Positions 35,642 to 47,330 of a DNA stretch of 64,000 nucleotides are shown here, piece by piece. Within the stretch, counting starts at the first letter, position 1, and each line of letters starts with the position of its first letter. Location: the NCBI GenBank assembly GCA_003008705.1, contig PDUO01000042.1:188057-252056 (forward strand), in the 5' to 3' direction. This DNA comes from Pezicula radicicola (taxonomy: Eukaryota; Ascomycota; Leotiomycetes; Helotiales; Dermateaceae). The notes beneath the pieces were generated by a model. That model did not search any database, was not told where the DNA came from, and worked only from the letters and a program-made list of their open reading frames with translations. The translations under genes were made by a program, and so were the position numbers.

Positions 35642-36718
35642 AATCCTTTGATTTGGTTACTTGCATTGCTCTTCTGCTATTATCTTGGAGATCACAAATA
35701 ATGATTGGTGCGGTTGCGTTTTCAAGGCAAGCAAATGAACACCATTTTCAGTGGGCTATGAATGAGGGATAGCAATAGATGCAATAGATGTGCATAGACG
35801 GTTTCATGTGTGTACCTTGATGGAGTATGGGATGAAGGGATGGAGCCAAAGGGCTGGGCTGGACCCTGATCTTGTCGATAACTTGATCGTTTGATTTTGG
35901 GTGGTGCTGATGGCATCCATGGGCGGCAAGGTACGTACCTATACTCTTTGATATTGGAGTTTGGACGCGGCTTCGACCAGTTGCAAGTATGTTGATATCA
36001 GATGATGCACATTGCATGAGGATGCCTCGCTAATCTCCTACGATATTCGGTGGGATGTTGTATTATATATAGTCGGTATGTATGTAAGGTACGCAAAAAT
36101 AATTATTTGTCCAGCAATGCAATGCAAGACGAAGTTTGGGTAAAACTCAAGAGGAGAAGCTATGGGCCCAGTTTGAATTACTCAAACCAAGGTCGTGATT
36201 GAGAGGAACATTTGCCAGTGCCAGTGGCGCTGGGCTTGAGTAAGGGTGGATGTGGTGTCCATTCGGACTGGTAATAGGAACTGGGCCACACTATTCCAAT
36301 ATTCTAATTCAGCAGCCAAATAACTATTGGAAATATTCTGACGCTGAACTTTTTGTTTGTCAAGCGGTAAAATGGATAGAATTGTGATGAGTTCGGGGAT
36401 TGATTTTGGTATCATTTCAGTCTTTTTCACGGTTCTTCATTGCAGTCTCAATTCCAGCGACATACTCGCTACTTCCTCTCATAGCCATTCACGCACGGAA
36501 GGTGCAGGTAATGGCTACTTGTGAAGGCAGTGTGAGGAAAGTGGAGGTCAGCAAAATCACCACCTCGCGGAGCATCGATAAAGTATTATATTATTGTGAC
36601 TGAACGAGTAGTAAGTCTGCAGGCTTAAGGGAGGTCGAAATTAAGAATATATCCTACTTCAGTTACTGTAGCTAACCTGTTGTTGCAGATACTATAGCTC
36701 AGTTCTGTTTAACACAAA
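35642..36718. other. Intergenic region after CHS4-type gene
   Basis: About 1.1 kb with the 3' UTR of the chitin synthase activator and the promoter of the next gene. Short frames on the minus strand (35722-36017, 36182-36430) show no domain. No repeat recognised. Confidence 0.4.
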
Positions 36719-37907
36719 ATGGATCCTCCAATGCCACCAAATTCACCGCGAACAGACCTCAAGGGCATCGAGGATGAGATCAACGCCTTGACAAGGACTG
36801 TTGAGCAGGCGATGGGGCAAATGAAAGAGCTATTCGAGGATGCTAACTGCTTTTGTAAAATAAAGTCCCTTTCGAATCTGTCGGCCGCGCATAAACAAGG
36901 ATATGCAAAATGGACTAAGATTCGGAACAATGCATCAAAAAAGTTACAGGATTTGCGGGCAGAAGGGATGATATTGGCACATGAAAGGATATTAGCGCGT
37001 GAAAGGCTACGCAATTCCCAAGCACCCGGAACTCAACGAGACGCGTCGAGCTACAAAAGAGTCAGGGTTAACGAGGCGTTCTCTCATCACCCTTAGAGGT
37101 ACTCGGACTAATTCGGTCATTCAGGAGCGTATACCAAGATCTATGCCTCAACGTCCTCCTTCTATAACCAGAATCGCTGATCGGAGTTTAATCGCAAGTG
37201 GACGCCATCAGAGACCGACAATTGAGCCGCGCAAAAGTCAGTATCTCTCAGCTAACATGAAAGGACGCCATATTTTGCCCGGGAAAGGACTACTCGCAAA
37301 TTGGGAGGCATTTCAAATGAACGAAGGGCACGAAGATCCATTTGGGTGTATTGTTTCTGATTCTTCAGATAGGGAAAACGATGAGGACATGGAAGAATTA
37401 CTGTGGGAAAGCAAACGGAGGAAAGCAGTTCATAAAATCCGGGGCAGAGTCGCTATCGAGCACTTTACTTCTTTGCATAACTCTGATAACATCAATGATT
37501 TCAAACGGTCACAGGTTGTAAAGAGGGTCCAGGCGAAAAAAGATGCAGCAGACAGACTCAAGTCTGCACCACCTTTAGATCCTTACCCTCCACGTCGGCA
37601 ATCAACTTTCAATCAGCTCAGGCAAAATGTGCCACAGGGCCAAACAGTTCCTGTTTCTACTATCAATCCACGGTTACTAAGCCGCCGACCCGGACCTGGA
37701 GAAGATAAAGTTCCATATCCTGATACTACTCAGCCATCCCCAAAGTCACCGTCACTACCAGTGGAAAGCATGCTGGAATCCCCGAGTATGTCACCTCCGA
37801 TGATTCAAGATGCTTTCACGAATAATGGGCTTGAGTCCGAGAAGGATGGTCCTAGTTCCGATGGCGTCCTGGATGATTTGGATTTTGGCGCGCCTTCGGA
37901 GTACTAG
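36719..37907 (+). CDS. Unassigned protein, two-exon model
   Basis: Two overlapping plus-strand frames are both gene-like: one from the ATG at 36719 and one ending at the stop at 37905-37907. A GTGAAA..AGTCAG intron at 36999-37065 (67 nt) joins them in frame, giving exons 36719-36998 and 37066-37907 and 373 residues. The N-terminal part has a helical stretch (GIEDEINALTRTVEQAMGQM) and a Lys/Arg-rich helix, suggesting a coiled coil. The C-terminal 250 residues are Pro/Ser/Arg-rich with an acidic cluster (DRENDEDMEELLWESK) and end DFGAPSEY. I recognise no domain. It could be a nuclear or scaffold protein, but nothing specific can be claimed. If the intron is not real, the locus holds a frameshift. 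The gene borders an AT-rich island. Confidence 0.5.
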
Positions 37908-39728
37908 TAGATGTAAAGTAATAAAGTGTAAATGATAGCATGGTAGCTAATAGGCTACAGTAAAGCGGCAAAGAGACATGGTGATGTCTGGTCGTTACGC
38001 GACGTAATAGAAGTAGCGGCATAGCAAATAAGCGAGGATCAACCAAGAGCCGCTTGCGTGTGGCTCTAAAAACTGTAAAATAAGCTTAACCTTACCCAGA
38101 AATATTAAGAGAATCAAAATAGCAAAACTTTAAAGGAGGTTGGAGTAGGCGTCTAACACTTGCGTAGAGAAGCCCTTAACAAAGGGAAGAAGGTTTTAAA
38201 TAGTAATAACACTTCTAACCATAGAACACTTTAACTTAACTCAGTAGGTTGAAAGTTGAAATGTCAGGTTTAATTTAAGTGTACTTACCACTTAACCATA
38301 CTGGTATTTTTTACTGTTTGCTAGATGAGAGGATTGGATTTGGGTTCTAAGAGGCGAGAGGGATTGGTTGATGTAGGTGGGAGGGGGAAGGGGGGCTTTA
38401 GCGAGAGGAGGGAGTAACTTAATAATAACAAGTAGCTTAAAGATATACTATGCGTCTTTTGTAGACTTCTTGTATTTCTAAAATACTTTATCCTTAACCT
38501 CCTACTATCTTATCACATCACTAGTGTACTTAAAGGCGACAGGCGTGAGTTGTTGACGAACTATTAGTATTAACAAATTTAGGTACTTATTAATAAAGCA
38601 CTAAAAGTTGTTGTTGTTAGTTGGTTTCATGGTGCTACTTAGTTTTGTAACGTTATCTAATAAGCAGATTAAAATCTCTTAGATGAAATGCCTTACAATT
38701 ATAGGGAAAAGAATACAGGAATTGGCCTACTCTTATTGTAGAGTGAGGTTTAGTGTCCTCTTCAATCGGTAAGAAATGGAGTAAAGCAAGTGAAACCAAT
38801 GCTTGTGAGAATACAAGGAAGGAGGAAGGAAGTAACAATAGTAACAAGCTATAGAAGTTGTAGTTTATTTTGCAACTCTCTTTAATCTATACTCTAGACT
38901 AGTAATAGTTAAAGAATAAATTTGGCAACAAGGATATTAGTGGTAATAAGACTACAGGCCACCGCAAAAGCAGATTTCGCAGAGAGTGGACCGTAGTTCG
39001 GTTCTATAGCTTTGTCTTTGAAGAAAAGTAGTTGCTGTAGTTTCAGTTATGACAAAGGTACACGGTGTGGGACTTCCTTTCATTGCGAAAGTAGATAGAC
39101 TAAGTTCTTGTGGCGTTGAGACTTGTGACATATTTGCTATTGAAGAGATAAAACTCTAGTAATTCACTGTAGACACGTTAACCTAAGATTTACCTAAGAA
39201 ACCTAAATCAAAATTTTCTTTCAAAAATCAATGTTAAACCTCTCTCTATAAGCCAGCCACCATTTTCATTAATGTCCATCAATCAGGCTCCTAGGCGTTT
39301 ATGAAAGCTATTACATACAAGATCTACTTAGAAAGACCTAAATTTCTATAGCAAAACACGGTCCTCTCTCTTTCTTAAGCCAGTTTAGCACGAACTTCTC
39401 CCAAGTTAATTCTGCTTCCTGCCTCGGTTGTGCAAGCCTTCTACCTTTTAGAAACTCTAGCTTGGAAATCGCGTTATCTATAGCAACCGAGCACTCCATG
39501 TAGTGAGCACCTTAGGTATCATTAATACCTCATAGAATGCAGTCTTTGCTACGTAATTATATCTAAAATGGTAATGGGAACATATTGGTGTAGTAACTCA
39601 CTTAATTTTAATTAGAATGACTAACTTGACCTAAGTAACTCACTTCTGTAATAACTCACTTATCTCAAATATCCTACTTAATTTAAGTGTTTAATTTAAA
39701 ACTCTTATCGAAAGTATTACAGCATCCT
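37908..39728. other. AT-rich island
   Basis: About 1.8 kb. From about 38,040 onward the sequence is AT-rich with stops in all frames and many TAACTT/AATTTAAG-type words. Around 39,580-39,690 the phrase AACTCACTTAATTT and related forms (GTAACTCACTT) recur several times. No gene seen. Confidence 0.55.
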
Positions 39729-41639
39729 TCAACTAGTGCAATTCCCATCAATCCTCTCCCCTCCAACAAGTTGTTGCACTGTATCCCCCTCAGCAAATAA
39801 AACCATCGAACTTGTGTTTTGCTGATACTGTGGCCAGGTTATGTAGCCTTCTTCTTCCGTCCAGCGGGCTGGGCCAGATGTTGAGTTTATGGCGAAGGAG
39901 AGGTATAATGCTGCGTTGGGGGAAGAAAGTGTGTCAGTGAGGGGTTTTGGCTTTAGTTTAAGGGAGGGTTGGTTGAGTGACAAAGGGGGCAGGAACTAAC
40001 CAGACATTGCGTAGGATACGTTGTATTCGAATGGTGTTGAGGGGGTGCGGTATTCGTAGTGGGTACCGAAGATGAGGGGGAGTTCGGCTGTGATGGATTA
40101 ATGGACTGATACTTTGAGTTGAAAATGGATGGTGAGAGGGGATGAAATACGTACAGCTGTGATAAGCGCCCATCCAGCTAACTGGTGAGATATTTGAGAA
40201 GTTTCCAGCGTACTGGTAGCGATATGTTGGTAAACCAGCCAGGTTCCGAGCTCTAAGTAGAAGTTAGTTTGTGTTTGAATTTGTGGAGAAGATTTTGAGG
40301 TGCTGAGTGGTACATACTTAATAGATTTACCAACAGGACACGCAATGATATTCTCTGTGGCTGCGAAAAGCGCTGCAGCCCCAGGACCATCTGGTGTATA
40401 GGAGACGAAACCTGCCCCTTCATTGGTGTTACTTCCTAGTATCATAGGCTATATTTGCCTTTTATTAGCACAAAAGTTTAGGAGAAGATGACAAACGAAG
40501 GGACGTACGATCTTTGCACCAAGTCCATTTAGAACTCGATCCGTAATATTTGAAAAGGCGGTTTTGTTATCCGGGAACGGCGTGAACGAGATACTCGGTT
40601 TGGTTCCACTGCCAACGTAGTCACTCAGTGCAGTCTGCAATTCCACAGCTGATACGTTGCGCATACAACCCACTTCGAACTCAGCATCTAGTCCGCCACA
40701 ACCAACAAGTCCAGCTAGGAAAGTAAAGTTTGTTTGCGCAACGTCAGCCGAATTCAGGAGATAAGCTGAGCCAGAATCTGCGATCAGGCCGGTGACAATG
40801 GGATCATCGTGATATGCGTAGCCGTAAAGATCAACTGATGCTGCACCTGCGGATTGGCCCCAGAGAGTCATGCGGTTCGGATCGCCGCCAAAAGCAGCAA
40901 TATTTTTGTATGTCCATTCCACTCTGTGAACTCATTTTGTTAGAAGGTTTTGAGGAAAGGGACGGGAAAGGCATACACTGCTCTCTGGTCCAACAAACCT
41001 GGATTATGCTCGGCTATTCCCTTTGCATTTGGGTAACCGAAGACATTTACACGATAGCTGAGCTAATATTAGCACCCATATAACGCAGATCTGAGGAAGA
41101 TGTGGAAGTTCAACTCACTTCATAACAACAACAATATGCGACTGCGTCCTCTCAATCCACTTATCCGGAATCTTGTATAACGAATTCGCACCACCACTCG
41201 TAAACCCACCTCCCGGGATATAAATGAAAACCGGCAATGCCAATTCTTGCTTCGTCTGATCCTCAACACTTAGAGAAGGAGCCCAGATATTAAGATATAA
41301 ACAATCTTCAGACTGGCCGCCATTTATTAGAAATTGAGGAACCACTTCTGTGTAGACTGTAGAGGAGTTGCTTAGTTGTTGGATGCAAGATGGCGCAAAT
41401 GCTGTTGTGTTGATAGAACCTGACGATGAAGAGGATGGAAGTGGTTGAGGGGGTAGAAACCGGAGGTTTTCTACTGGTGGTTGGGCGTAAGGCACACCAA
41501 GGAATTGGCGGACGTGGGGTGCGGTTTGGTTGATGAAGCCATGGAGGAGTCCACTTGTTGTCTGCACGATTAGTCCGTCCTCAGAAGCGAATGCATGGAA
41601 AAAGAAGGTTGAAAACGGGACGAGGAGTGAACACTTCAT
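39729..41639 (-). CDS. Secreted type-B carboxylesterase/lipase
   Basis: Seven exons (41639-41119, 41057-40977, 40923-40509, 40448-40318, 40252-40155, 40087-40001, 39910-39729) join to 504 residues; every junction is GT-AG and in frame. Residues 1-18 are a signal peptide (MKCSLLVPFSTFFFHAFA). Family landmarks are GxxYAxPP (FLGVPYAQPP), SEDCLYLNIW, the oxyanion loop PGGGFTSGG, the nucleophile in GQSAGA (Ser225), NEGAGF (Glu349) and AYHSSELPLIFG (His414). The Ser-Glu-His triad is complete. This alpha/beta hydrolase family includes fungal lipases and broad esterases acting outside the cell. Substrate choice cannot be read from sequence. At 504 residues it is slightly shorter than the usual 520-560. 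The exon 2 donor (GTATGC versus GTGTAT) is the least certain junction. The gene lies between two AT-rich islands. Confidence 0.92.
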
Positions 41640-44347
41640 TTTGACTCGCGAGTCGCTTCAATCTTCGAAACGCTAGAACGAAAGGTTGGCACAAGCATCA
41701 CATTATAAAGGCTACTTAAATTGATGCTAGTAGAGAAATTACATTCCCTCGACCCTGGATTGTTACCTAGTAGTAGATCCGGCAAAAGATTGAAGCAGCA
41801 CGGCTAAAGAAACTGCCACGATGGGTACCTGGGAACGTATACGGGGTAGAAAGTAGAAGAACAGTACTGTAAGTGATTTGAAATGGGCGAGATGGGCAAC
41901 CCCATAACCCCGCAATTACCTGAACCTTGGCACTTCCCCGCACAAGAAAAAGCGACAGGGAGAAGGAAGCGACTTCAAGAAGAAGGATCTTCACATAAAT
42001 ACCATTCTTGCCGGAAAAAGTCTTTCGCCATTGAGACTAGAAAACCGGCAGTGCTCGGTTGAATTATCATGAAGAAGGATTAGTAGACCGAGTCGCACTT
42101 GGATACAAATCAAGCCGAGGTATTTCGGTGACTCAGATACCCATTTAGATGAACAATAAACTAGTAATATAAACAGAGTGCTAACAGACAAATCAGGTTC
42201 CTTTATAGCCTTTGTTCGGGATATGTTTCTTCCTCCAAACATAGTATCTAGACACCTGCTGTTTGTAAACGATACTGTTTATGCTCAGCCAGGTGAGATT
42301 TTCAGGAGATATACTAACCTTTGTTCTTTAACCTTTGGTGGACCAGCATTGTGCAGACCTGTTTAGAGAAGGTCCTGATAGACATTTGTAACTATTACAA
42401 AGGATCTCTAGGGGGTAGCATCCATTCCTAAGCTTTGACCAACTATGTTAGAAAAACTAACAAATGCCTTGGCTAGCTTCCTTGAGAGGAGCGAGCTGTT
42501 TAGAGACTAAAAGCTACTCTGATCAAACGAGAAGGATAACAAAAGCACTAAGCTTCCAACTGTAGTTGAATTTAAAGCAAGACTTTAAAATTTTCGTTTG
42601 ACTCACACAAAAGCTTTGATTAAAGGAAAGAGCGTAGTACAGTATACCTATGTATAAACTAACGAGATTATAGAGAACTCATAAGGTACTTCTTATACCT
42701 AGCTTAATGTAGTTCTTTCTCTAAACTATATTTTCTAGTCTGGCTTTAATCAAACGCACAACAGAGATCATGCAACAAAGTCTACGCAAACAATAAGTAT
42801 TCCCATAACATAAAACAAGTTAAGAAACCTAGAAGGACGTAGTACTTTAAGGTTGCTTCTTAGAGAATTAGAGAAAAGTACTCTCCTAACTACATTTTCT
42901 AGCTCCGCTCCGAACAAAAGCGCAAGGGAGTGAATGTAGAGAGGCAACTGGCAGGGACGAAAGGAGAAAGCACTAGATGTTATCACGTTTCAATTCTGTG
43001 TACTTTCTAATTAGTTCGACTTGCCAACACTTGCCGTCAACCAAGAAAGTCGCAGAGACACTGAAGACTAAAAAGGAGTACCTACAGTACTTTTCAAATG
43101 GACAGAAGATTTACTTGAATGCACGCAGTACTTTGATGTTTCACCTTGGCGAATCATATTGATTGCGGCGACTCAACTGTTTTGTTGTCATTAGCACTCT
43201 TGCTGCCATTCTAATTCCGGAAAATAACTATAAGAATGTTAGAAAAGCTAGATAAGATATGATGTGCATTGAAGCAATCTTCTGCATCACTAGTTCTTGC
43301 ATGAAGCGATGGTAGGGATAGGCGAGGCAGGTAGTGTTAGTGTAAAGGAGGATGGAGTGATGTTGGGAGATCGGAGGCAGAATATGATAGGAATTTCGGC
43401 GCCGGCGTTAGCCTTAGCTTCCTTTTTCGTACGTCCAGCGACAGTAATCTCATAGTCGCAGCCATTGCTTGTATATGAAACATACTCTGACAATAGATGA
43501 TAATGTGCTTCTTGCCTCTTTTTAGCAAGCGCTGTATCATAAGTCGCACCACTAACGTCACAAGTAATCACCAAAATCCCACTCACTAGCTCTAATTGCT
43601 CGATCTAGATTGTACTTGCTGCAGACTGAAAACAATTTTTGATATTGTAGTCTGACGTTTGAAAAGACAGTTTATCAAGGACAGGAAGCTTTCCTGAATC
43701 TATGGGCAAACTAGAAGATGCATATTCGGGCTGGCATTTGCGATGGAATTGGCTCCATTAATCCAGTCTCTTTTTATACTAAAATGCTTATTCGAGTAAT
43801 CCAAATTCTTCAGTCACAAGATCGGAGTTAATCCCAACTGAGATATAGCATGCAGAGCTACACTTGTAGTTGGCAATGGTTACTCGATAACTAATGCGAG
43901 TATGCCAAAAGAACCTCGTCTCTATCTCTACTACAGTCACTAACAGGCAATGAATTTCTGATGGCCGTAGACTAATTCAAGAAGAGCATGGTAGACACTT
44001 ATGCCATGCACTCTATCTACAGCCATCATCAGTTTGTCCCCTGGTCCTGAGCCTCGAATTAAAAATCCTATTCCCGAAAGATCCAACACCCCAGAGAAGA
44101 CCTACCTCAAGTTCCCGGTATCCGACATGTAGAACGGTGCTTTCACCAATCCTAAACCATCCTGGTCAGTACGCTCCCTAGTCATCACCTTCGAAACAGT
44201 ATATAGCACCATGTCTATGCAGGGCTACCGAGCCAGATTGGGCTTAATGTTTTTATTTCTTCCTTTGATGCTTGTTGGTACACCAGTGCCGTCCCATCAT
44301 ATGTACATCTGCCTTCCTGACTACCCTCAACTCGTAAGCAAAGCACA
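41640..44347. other. AT-rich island with decayed repeat
   Basis: About 2.7 kb. The first 500 bp should carry the esterase promoter. Beyond that the sequence is AT-rich and broken, with a degenerate direct repeat at 42678-42930. A 98-codon minus frame at 43290-43586 has somewhat higher GC than its surroundings but no recognised domain. Confidence 0.5.
42678..42930 (+). repeat. Degenerate direct repeat, about 164 bp apart
   Basis: AACTATATTTTCTAG (42724) and AACTACATTTTCTAG (42888) lie in the same context: an upstream GGTACTTCTTA or GGTTGCTTCTTA block and downstream AATCAAACGCACAACAGAG versus CGAACAAAAGCGCAAGGGAG. Most differences are transitions. Confidence 0.65.
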
Positions 44348-44918
44348 TTATATGCCCGTCTTGACCAAGCCTGAAACTCTATCCTCGATCTCCTTGTCGC
44401 TCAATCCGGCCAAGGACTCGCTCTTCTCCTGTCCGAATTCTACACAACATCCCATTAGCCTCTATTTCACGCCCGTTCTCTCGATATCCCATCTTGCTAT
44501 GAGGGGAGAAGGACCATACCATATCGCGCATATACTCTTGGTTGTGTACCAGCTGCTTCACGGAGCATGATAGGTATTTGTGGGTTGTTCTTCTTCATGG
44601 TTGGGTAGGCGCGTGCGAGGAATGATCTATTTGAAATCATGGTCAGACATCTATCCGTGATATAGCAGAGCGCCATTTGAACACCTCTCTGGAGCAATAG
44701 ATCATCACTTGACAACCCCCATTCCCTAATCCTGGCACCAATCCACCTTCAGTGTCCCAATTGCCACTTCATCTTCCCCAAATCCCAATGCGCCGCCCTT
44801 CCAAGACAAGCAAATAATAGAGCTTCACGAACCGTGTAGGACCACTTGTCTCCCCCGTTTGACAGAACAAAAAGCGCACCTCCTTCAAGGCCTGCGAGAA
44901 CGCGTATTTGCCAGACAT
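44348..44918 (-). CDS. NDUFA2: NADH:ubiquinone oxidoreductase subunit NDUFA2 (B8)
   Basis: Three short exons (44918-44833, 44626-44520, 44439-44348) with introns of 206 and 80 nt give 94 residues, close to the usual length. The protein starts MSGKYAFSQALKEVRFLFCQ. It continues with the thioredoxin-like core RSFLARAYPTMKKNNPQIPI and AAGTQPRVYARYEFGQEKS, and ends with GLSDKEIEDRVSGLVK. These segments match the B8 accessory subunit of mitochondrial complex I, which sits on the matrix arm. No cleavable presequence is expected in this family. The gene is easy to miss because no exon exceeds 36 codons. It is head-to-head with MPC2, with only 358 bp between the start codons. Confidence 0.93.
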
Positions 44919-45276
44919 TTTTGCTTCTTGTGAATGTTCAATTGAGTCGTGAATGGCGTTCCAACAATTGGGTTGATAGTGTAGCTCAAGGAATGTCGTC
45001 AAGCTCGTTTGCATAAGTGGCGCTAAGATTTTATGCGACGCTTGCATAAGGCACACAGGGTTGCATTACTCGGAGATAAGCAAGCACCAACATTATTTGC
45101 AGTGCGGGAGAGAGCGAAGGAAGTAAAGCTCAACAATTGAGCTGGATCGCACATCAGCTTCAACATCAACCCCTCTCCACTCTCCCCTCTGCCACTGTAA
45201 GATATAACATCTACTCTTTATATCATTGCTACAATTACTAAACAGTATATAACAGGTTGAACTACGTTTGACGACA
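44919..45276. promoter_or_regulatory. Bidirectional promoter region, NDUFA2 / MPC2
   Basis: This 358-bp gap separates the divergent start codons of two nuclear genes for mitochondrial inner-membrane pathways, so it must hold both promoters. No obvious palindromic site or TATA box stands out near either start. Co-regulation is an inference from the arrangement. Confidence 0.65.
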
Positions 45277-46032
45277 ATGCCAGCATCAACGGCATCCCTC
45301 CTCCGGGCTTCGCGCCCCGTCTTCCGCTCCCAATTCTTCACAGCGCGCACCCAGGCATCCCAAGCAACCACTGGATTCACCCGATCGCAATTCAGAGCCG
45401 CAGGCAGGAGATTCCAGAGTACGGCGTCAGATGCTGCTGCTGCTCCAGAACAATCATTTCTCAAAAGATTGTGGAATAGCCCAATTGGACTAAAGACTGT
45501 GCATTTCTGGTGAGTCTTGTGTAATGATAGCTATGCTGTACATCTGTGTTCGGAAGGACTGGAAACTAATTGGGCAATAGGGCACCCGTCATGAAGGTAT
45601 GATCTCAAATGTTATCAGCAGCATAATATAGAGCAATCCCAATATCCTCCCTAAACGCTTCCACCTCTCACACCTCCTCCTACAAAAGTACAAATGCTGA
45701 CCTCATTACTTTCATAGTGGGGAATCGTTTTAGCTGGTGTCTCCGACTTTTACCGCCCAGCAGAGAAGCTCTCACTCACCCAGAACCTCGCCCTTACAGC
45801 AACAGGTATAATCTGGACCCGTTGGTGCCTCATCATCAAGCCCCGCAACATTCTCCTAGCAACCGTCAACTTCTTCCTCGGTATGGTTGGTGTCATTCAG
45901 GTTTCACGTATCTTGATTTGGAGAAGTACACCTGAGGGGAAGGCAGCCTTACAGGCTATCAGTGCCAAGGAAGCTGTCGAGAATGCAGCAAATGAGGTTA
46001 AGGGCAAGGTTGAGGATGCTATCAAGTCGTAG
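45277..46032 (+). CDS. MPC2: Mitochondrial pyruvate carrier subunit 2
   Basis: Three exons (45277-45509, 45581-45596, 45718-46032) encode 187 residues. The N-terminal 55 residues are rich in Arg, Ser, Ala and Phe, fitting a mitochondrial targeting region. The core has WNSPIGLKTVHFWAPVMKWG, AGVSDFYRPAEKLS and TGIIWTRWCLIIKPRN, all typical of MPC2/MPC3, with three hydrophobic segments. The Lys/Glu-rich tail is an extension. MPC1-MPC2 heterodimers import pyruvate into the matrix. The middle exon is only 16 nt and encodes the APVMK step between the first two helices. Without it the frame breaks, so it must be spliced in. The start is the first ATG of the frame. Confidence 0.94.
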
Positions 46033-46596
46033 ATTAGTCTTTTATAAATGGGACGAGGGATTGTGATGTTGGGGGGTTATGAGTGGAAGGGTGGATTGAG
46101 TGGCTTTGAGATTGATTTTGGCCTTGGGCATGGATTCGCTTCTGTGGCCTAGGAGAGAAGACCTAAGACCGTGACAGGTTGGGGGCTTATTTGCTTCGAA
46201 TGCTCGCTTCATATGGGAGGGGCAAGAGGCAACTGTATCATACCTACGCGCATGAATTTCAACCTTCAAGCAGCCAGCTCTCTTACAGCACTATGTAAAA
46301 TGCTCCTCTGCGTTTCCACCCTCCATTCCTTTTCCTCTTCAACTGACTTACAAACCATCACTACAAGGCAACAACGCAAGCATACCAACAGTAGACGCTA
46401 ACGACCCTTAAAACAGTTAACTAGAAAAGGGCTTCTCAGACACTTTACGACGCCACCGACGGCACCCTTAACAAAAGAGACCACAGAAACTCAGAATGGA
46501 AGAGATGCAACAAGGAGTTACTGCTCTCAAATACAGCAACGAGTGATAGCTCGAGTAACCCTTCGTTAATTCAAAGATGACCAGAATACTACCTTA

Positions 46597-47330
46597 GAAT
46601 CTAGAGAATAAATTCTACAGAGTTATCCTCTATAAATCGATAAATCGATTTTGTTAAGAACCTCGTCGTTGTCATTTGTATCTTATATAAAACTACTAAA
46701 TCGACTAACCGCTTCGTAGATTTCACTTCCTAGTATGAGCATGAATACATACTCGTTCCTATTTCTTAGGCTTATAATACTTTCGCACAATGTAGTCTTC
46801 ACAGCCTGGCTGCCTACAAATATTGCGCCATAGCATGCTTTTTTGAACTTGAAAGCTTGTTTAAGGAGGAAATCCATCTCGTAAAAAAGAAAGTACACTT
46901 CAATAAAGTCTACCTTAATATGAATAAGTGTCATTTCGGTGATTTATTGAGATCCGACAGTAGCACCGTAGCTCTCTACTTCATTTCGTTATAATAGTGA
47001 GTTTTTCTTGAGTGCTATATTCTAGGTCCTCTCCATATGACGACTACGATGACGACATGAGCTGCGAGATTCTAGATGCTAGACTTAGAATAATGAAGCA
47101 AGTATACTAATAGTATAAGGCTAGTGATTCGAAGAGATGCTAGAGCAGAATCTAGAGAAGGGGTTTTTTTTTAAAGAGGTAAAGTATATAAAATGATAGG
47201 TCGATTTTGTTAAGGAAATTATTGTTGTCATTTATTTATTGTATAAATTTCATTAATTGGCTGACTAGTTCGTTGATTTAAGTAAGGATACATACTTACA
47301 TCCTGTCTCTTTTCTAAAGACATAACTCAT
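46597..47330 (+). repeat. Degenerate direct repeat, about 550 bp apart
   Basis: Two copies begin with GAATCTAGAGAA (46597 and 47147). They share CGATTTTGTTAAG(A/G)A (46646 and 47202), TTGTCATTT(G/A)T, and a stretch ending CGACTAACCGCTTCGT versus GGCTGACTAGTTCGT. Transition-type differences dominate. Probably two relics of one repeat family. Confidence 0.7.

Noticed and set aside
45268..45276. Upstream start for MPC2
   Set aside because: The upstream codon is TTG. The first ATG of the frame is at 45277.
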